A DNA stretch of 64,000 nt from Bacteroidales bacterium (GTDB lineage Bacteria; Bacteroidota; Bacteroidia; Bacteroidales; JAADJA01): assembly GCA_021740645.1 (NCBI GenBank), contig JAIOZL010000019.1, forward strand, positions 1 through 64,000, in the 5' to 3' direction. Positions within the stretch are counted from its first letter, which is position 1. The number at the start of each line of letters is the position of its first letter. Under the pieces are notes generated by a model. That model saw only the letters and a program-made list of their open reading frames with translations. It had not been told where the DNA came from and did no database searches. Of the stretch, positions 63,892 through 64,000 are shown in pieces. Both the position numbers and the translations under genes were made by a program.

Positions 63892-64000
63892 ATGATCAAA
63901 ATGAGAGGAATAATTAAAATCAGTACAGTCCTGGCGCTTGTATTATTTAGTTCGTCGCTATTTTGCCAAAACAGCCCACCAGTTGCTACCGGAGAAGAAG
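63892..64000 (+). CDS. exported protein, N-terminus only (cut by window edge)
   Basis: The frame begins at the ATG at 63892 (a second in-frame ATG is at 63901) and runs off the window. The 36 visible residues form a signal peptide (IIKISTVLALVLFSSSLFCQ) followed by NSPPVATGEE. The Cys before the Gln could be a lipobox, though Ser-Leu-Phe-Cys is atypical. The divergent position from mraZ is the only context; function is unknown. Confidence 0.6.
   Translation, partial: MIKMRGIIKISTVLALVLFSSSLFCQNSPPVATGEE

Overview
The window is a chromosomal segment of a low-GC member of the Bacteroidota. Evidence: type IX secretion (T9SS) C-terminal sorting domains of type A and type B, a DUF6089-uppS-bamA-ompH-ompH block, a dcw cluster in Bacteroidota order ending in a YqeY-like gene, and recurrent TAnnTTTG promoter boxes that in several places sit 19-20 bases after a TTG. 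No rRNA, tRNA or CRISPR array was seen. Genus cannot be read from the sequence; a Bacteroidia-like (Bacteroidales/Marinilabiliales-type) lineage is a guess.

Layout. 1-3.2 kb: tail of an IS1595/ISXO2-type transposase, then an orphan four-PAS hybrid histidine kinase. 3.3-6.1 kb: two overlapping lipoprotein genes. 6.2-12.8 kb: nadK, DUF6089, uppS, bamA and two ompH/skp chaperone genes (envelope biogenesis). 12.8-18 kb: a T9SS type-B cargo protein, an M16 peptidase pair (one catalytic, one non-catalytic) and glyA. 18-25.2 kb: accessory stretch with an AAA ATPase, an orphan LuxR-type response regulator preceded by an 18-unit AG dinucleotide tract, tandem hairpins, and two T9SS cargo proteins, one a papain-like peptidase fused to a beta-helix. 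25.3-28.8 kb: ModE-like regulator, YdcF-like membrane protein, ALDH7-type dehydrogenase and a STAS-like protein.

28.9-33.0 kb (minus strand) is the most distinctive functional system: ECF sigma factor, small zinc-finger anti-sigma, a secreted Lys/Asp-rich precursor with two EGKCG motifs, an MNIO (DUF692) maturase, an HvfC/BufC-type partner (DUF2063) and an outer-membrane barrel. This looks like a Bacteroidota version of the bufferin/HvfABC metal-binding RiPP pathway, with a terminator separating the regulators from the precursor and a hairpin between precursor and maturase.

33.1-38.3 kb: translation genes pyrH, frr, rplM, rpsI, rpsB and tsf. 38.3-47.5 kb: an island of four secreted proteins (including a GH5-like/beta-helix fusion with mosaic base composition). 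It lies between the intact 3' end of tsf and a second, about 90% identical, 153-bp copy of the tsf 3' end; each copy is followed by its own terminator. This suggests insertion of foreign DNA at the 3' end of tsf. The island ends in REP-like palindromes.

47.7-63.7 kb (minus strand): yqeY-like gene and the complete dcw cluster mraZ-rsmH-ftsL-ftsI-murE-mraY-murD-ftsW-murG-murC-ftsQ-ftsA-ftsZ, with a 10-bp-periodic TGGGA array in front of mraZ that fits an MraZ operator. The window ends in the first codons of a further exported protein.
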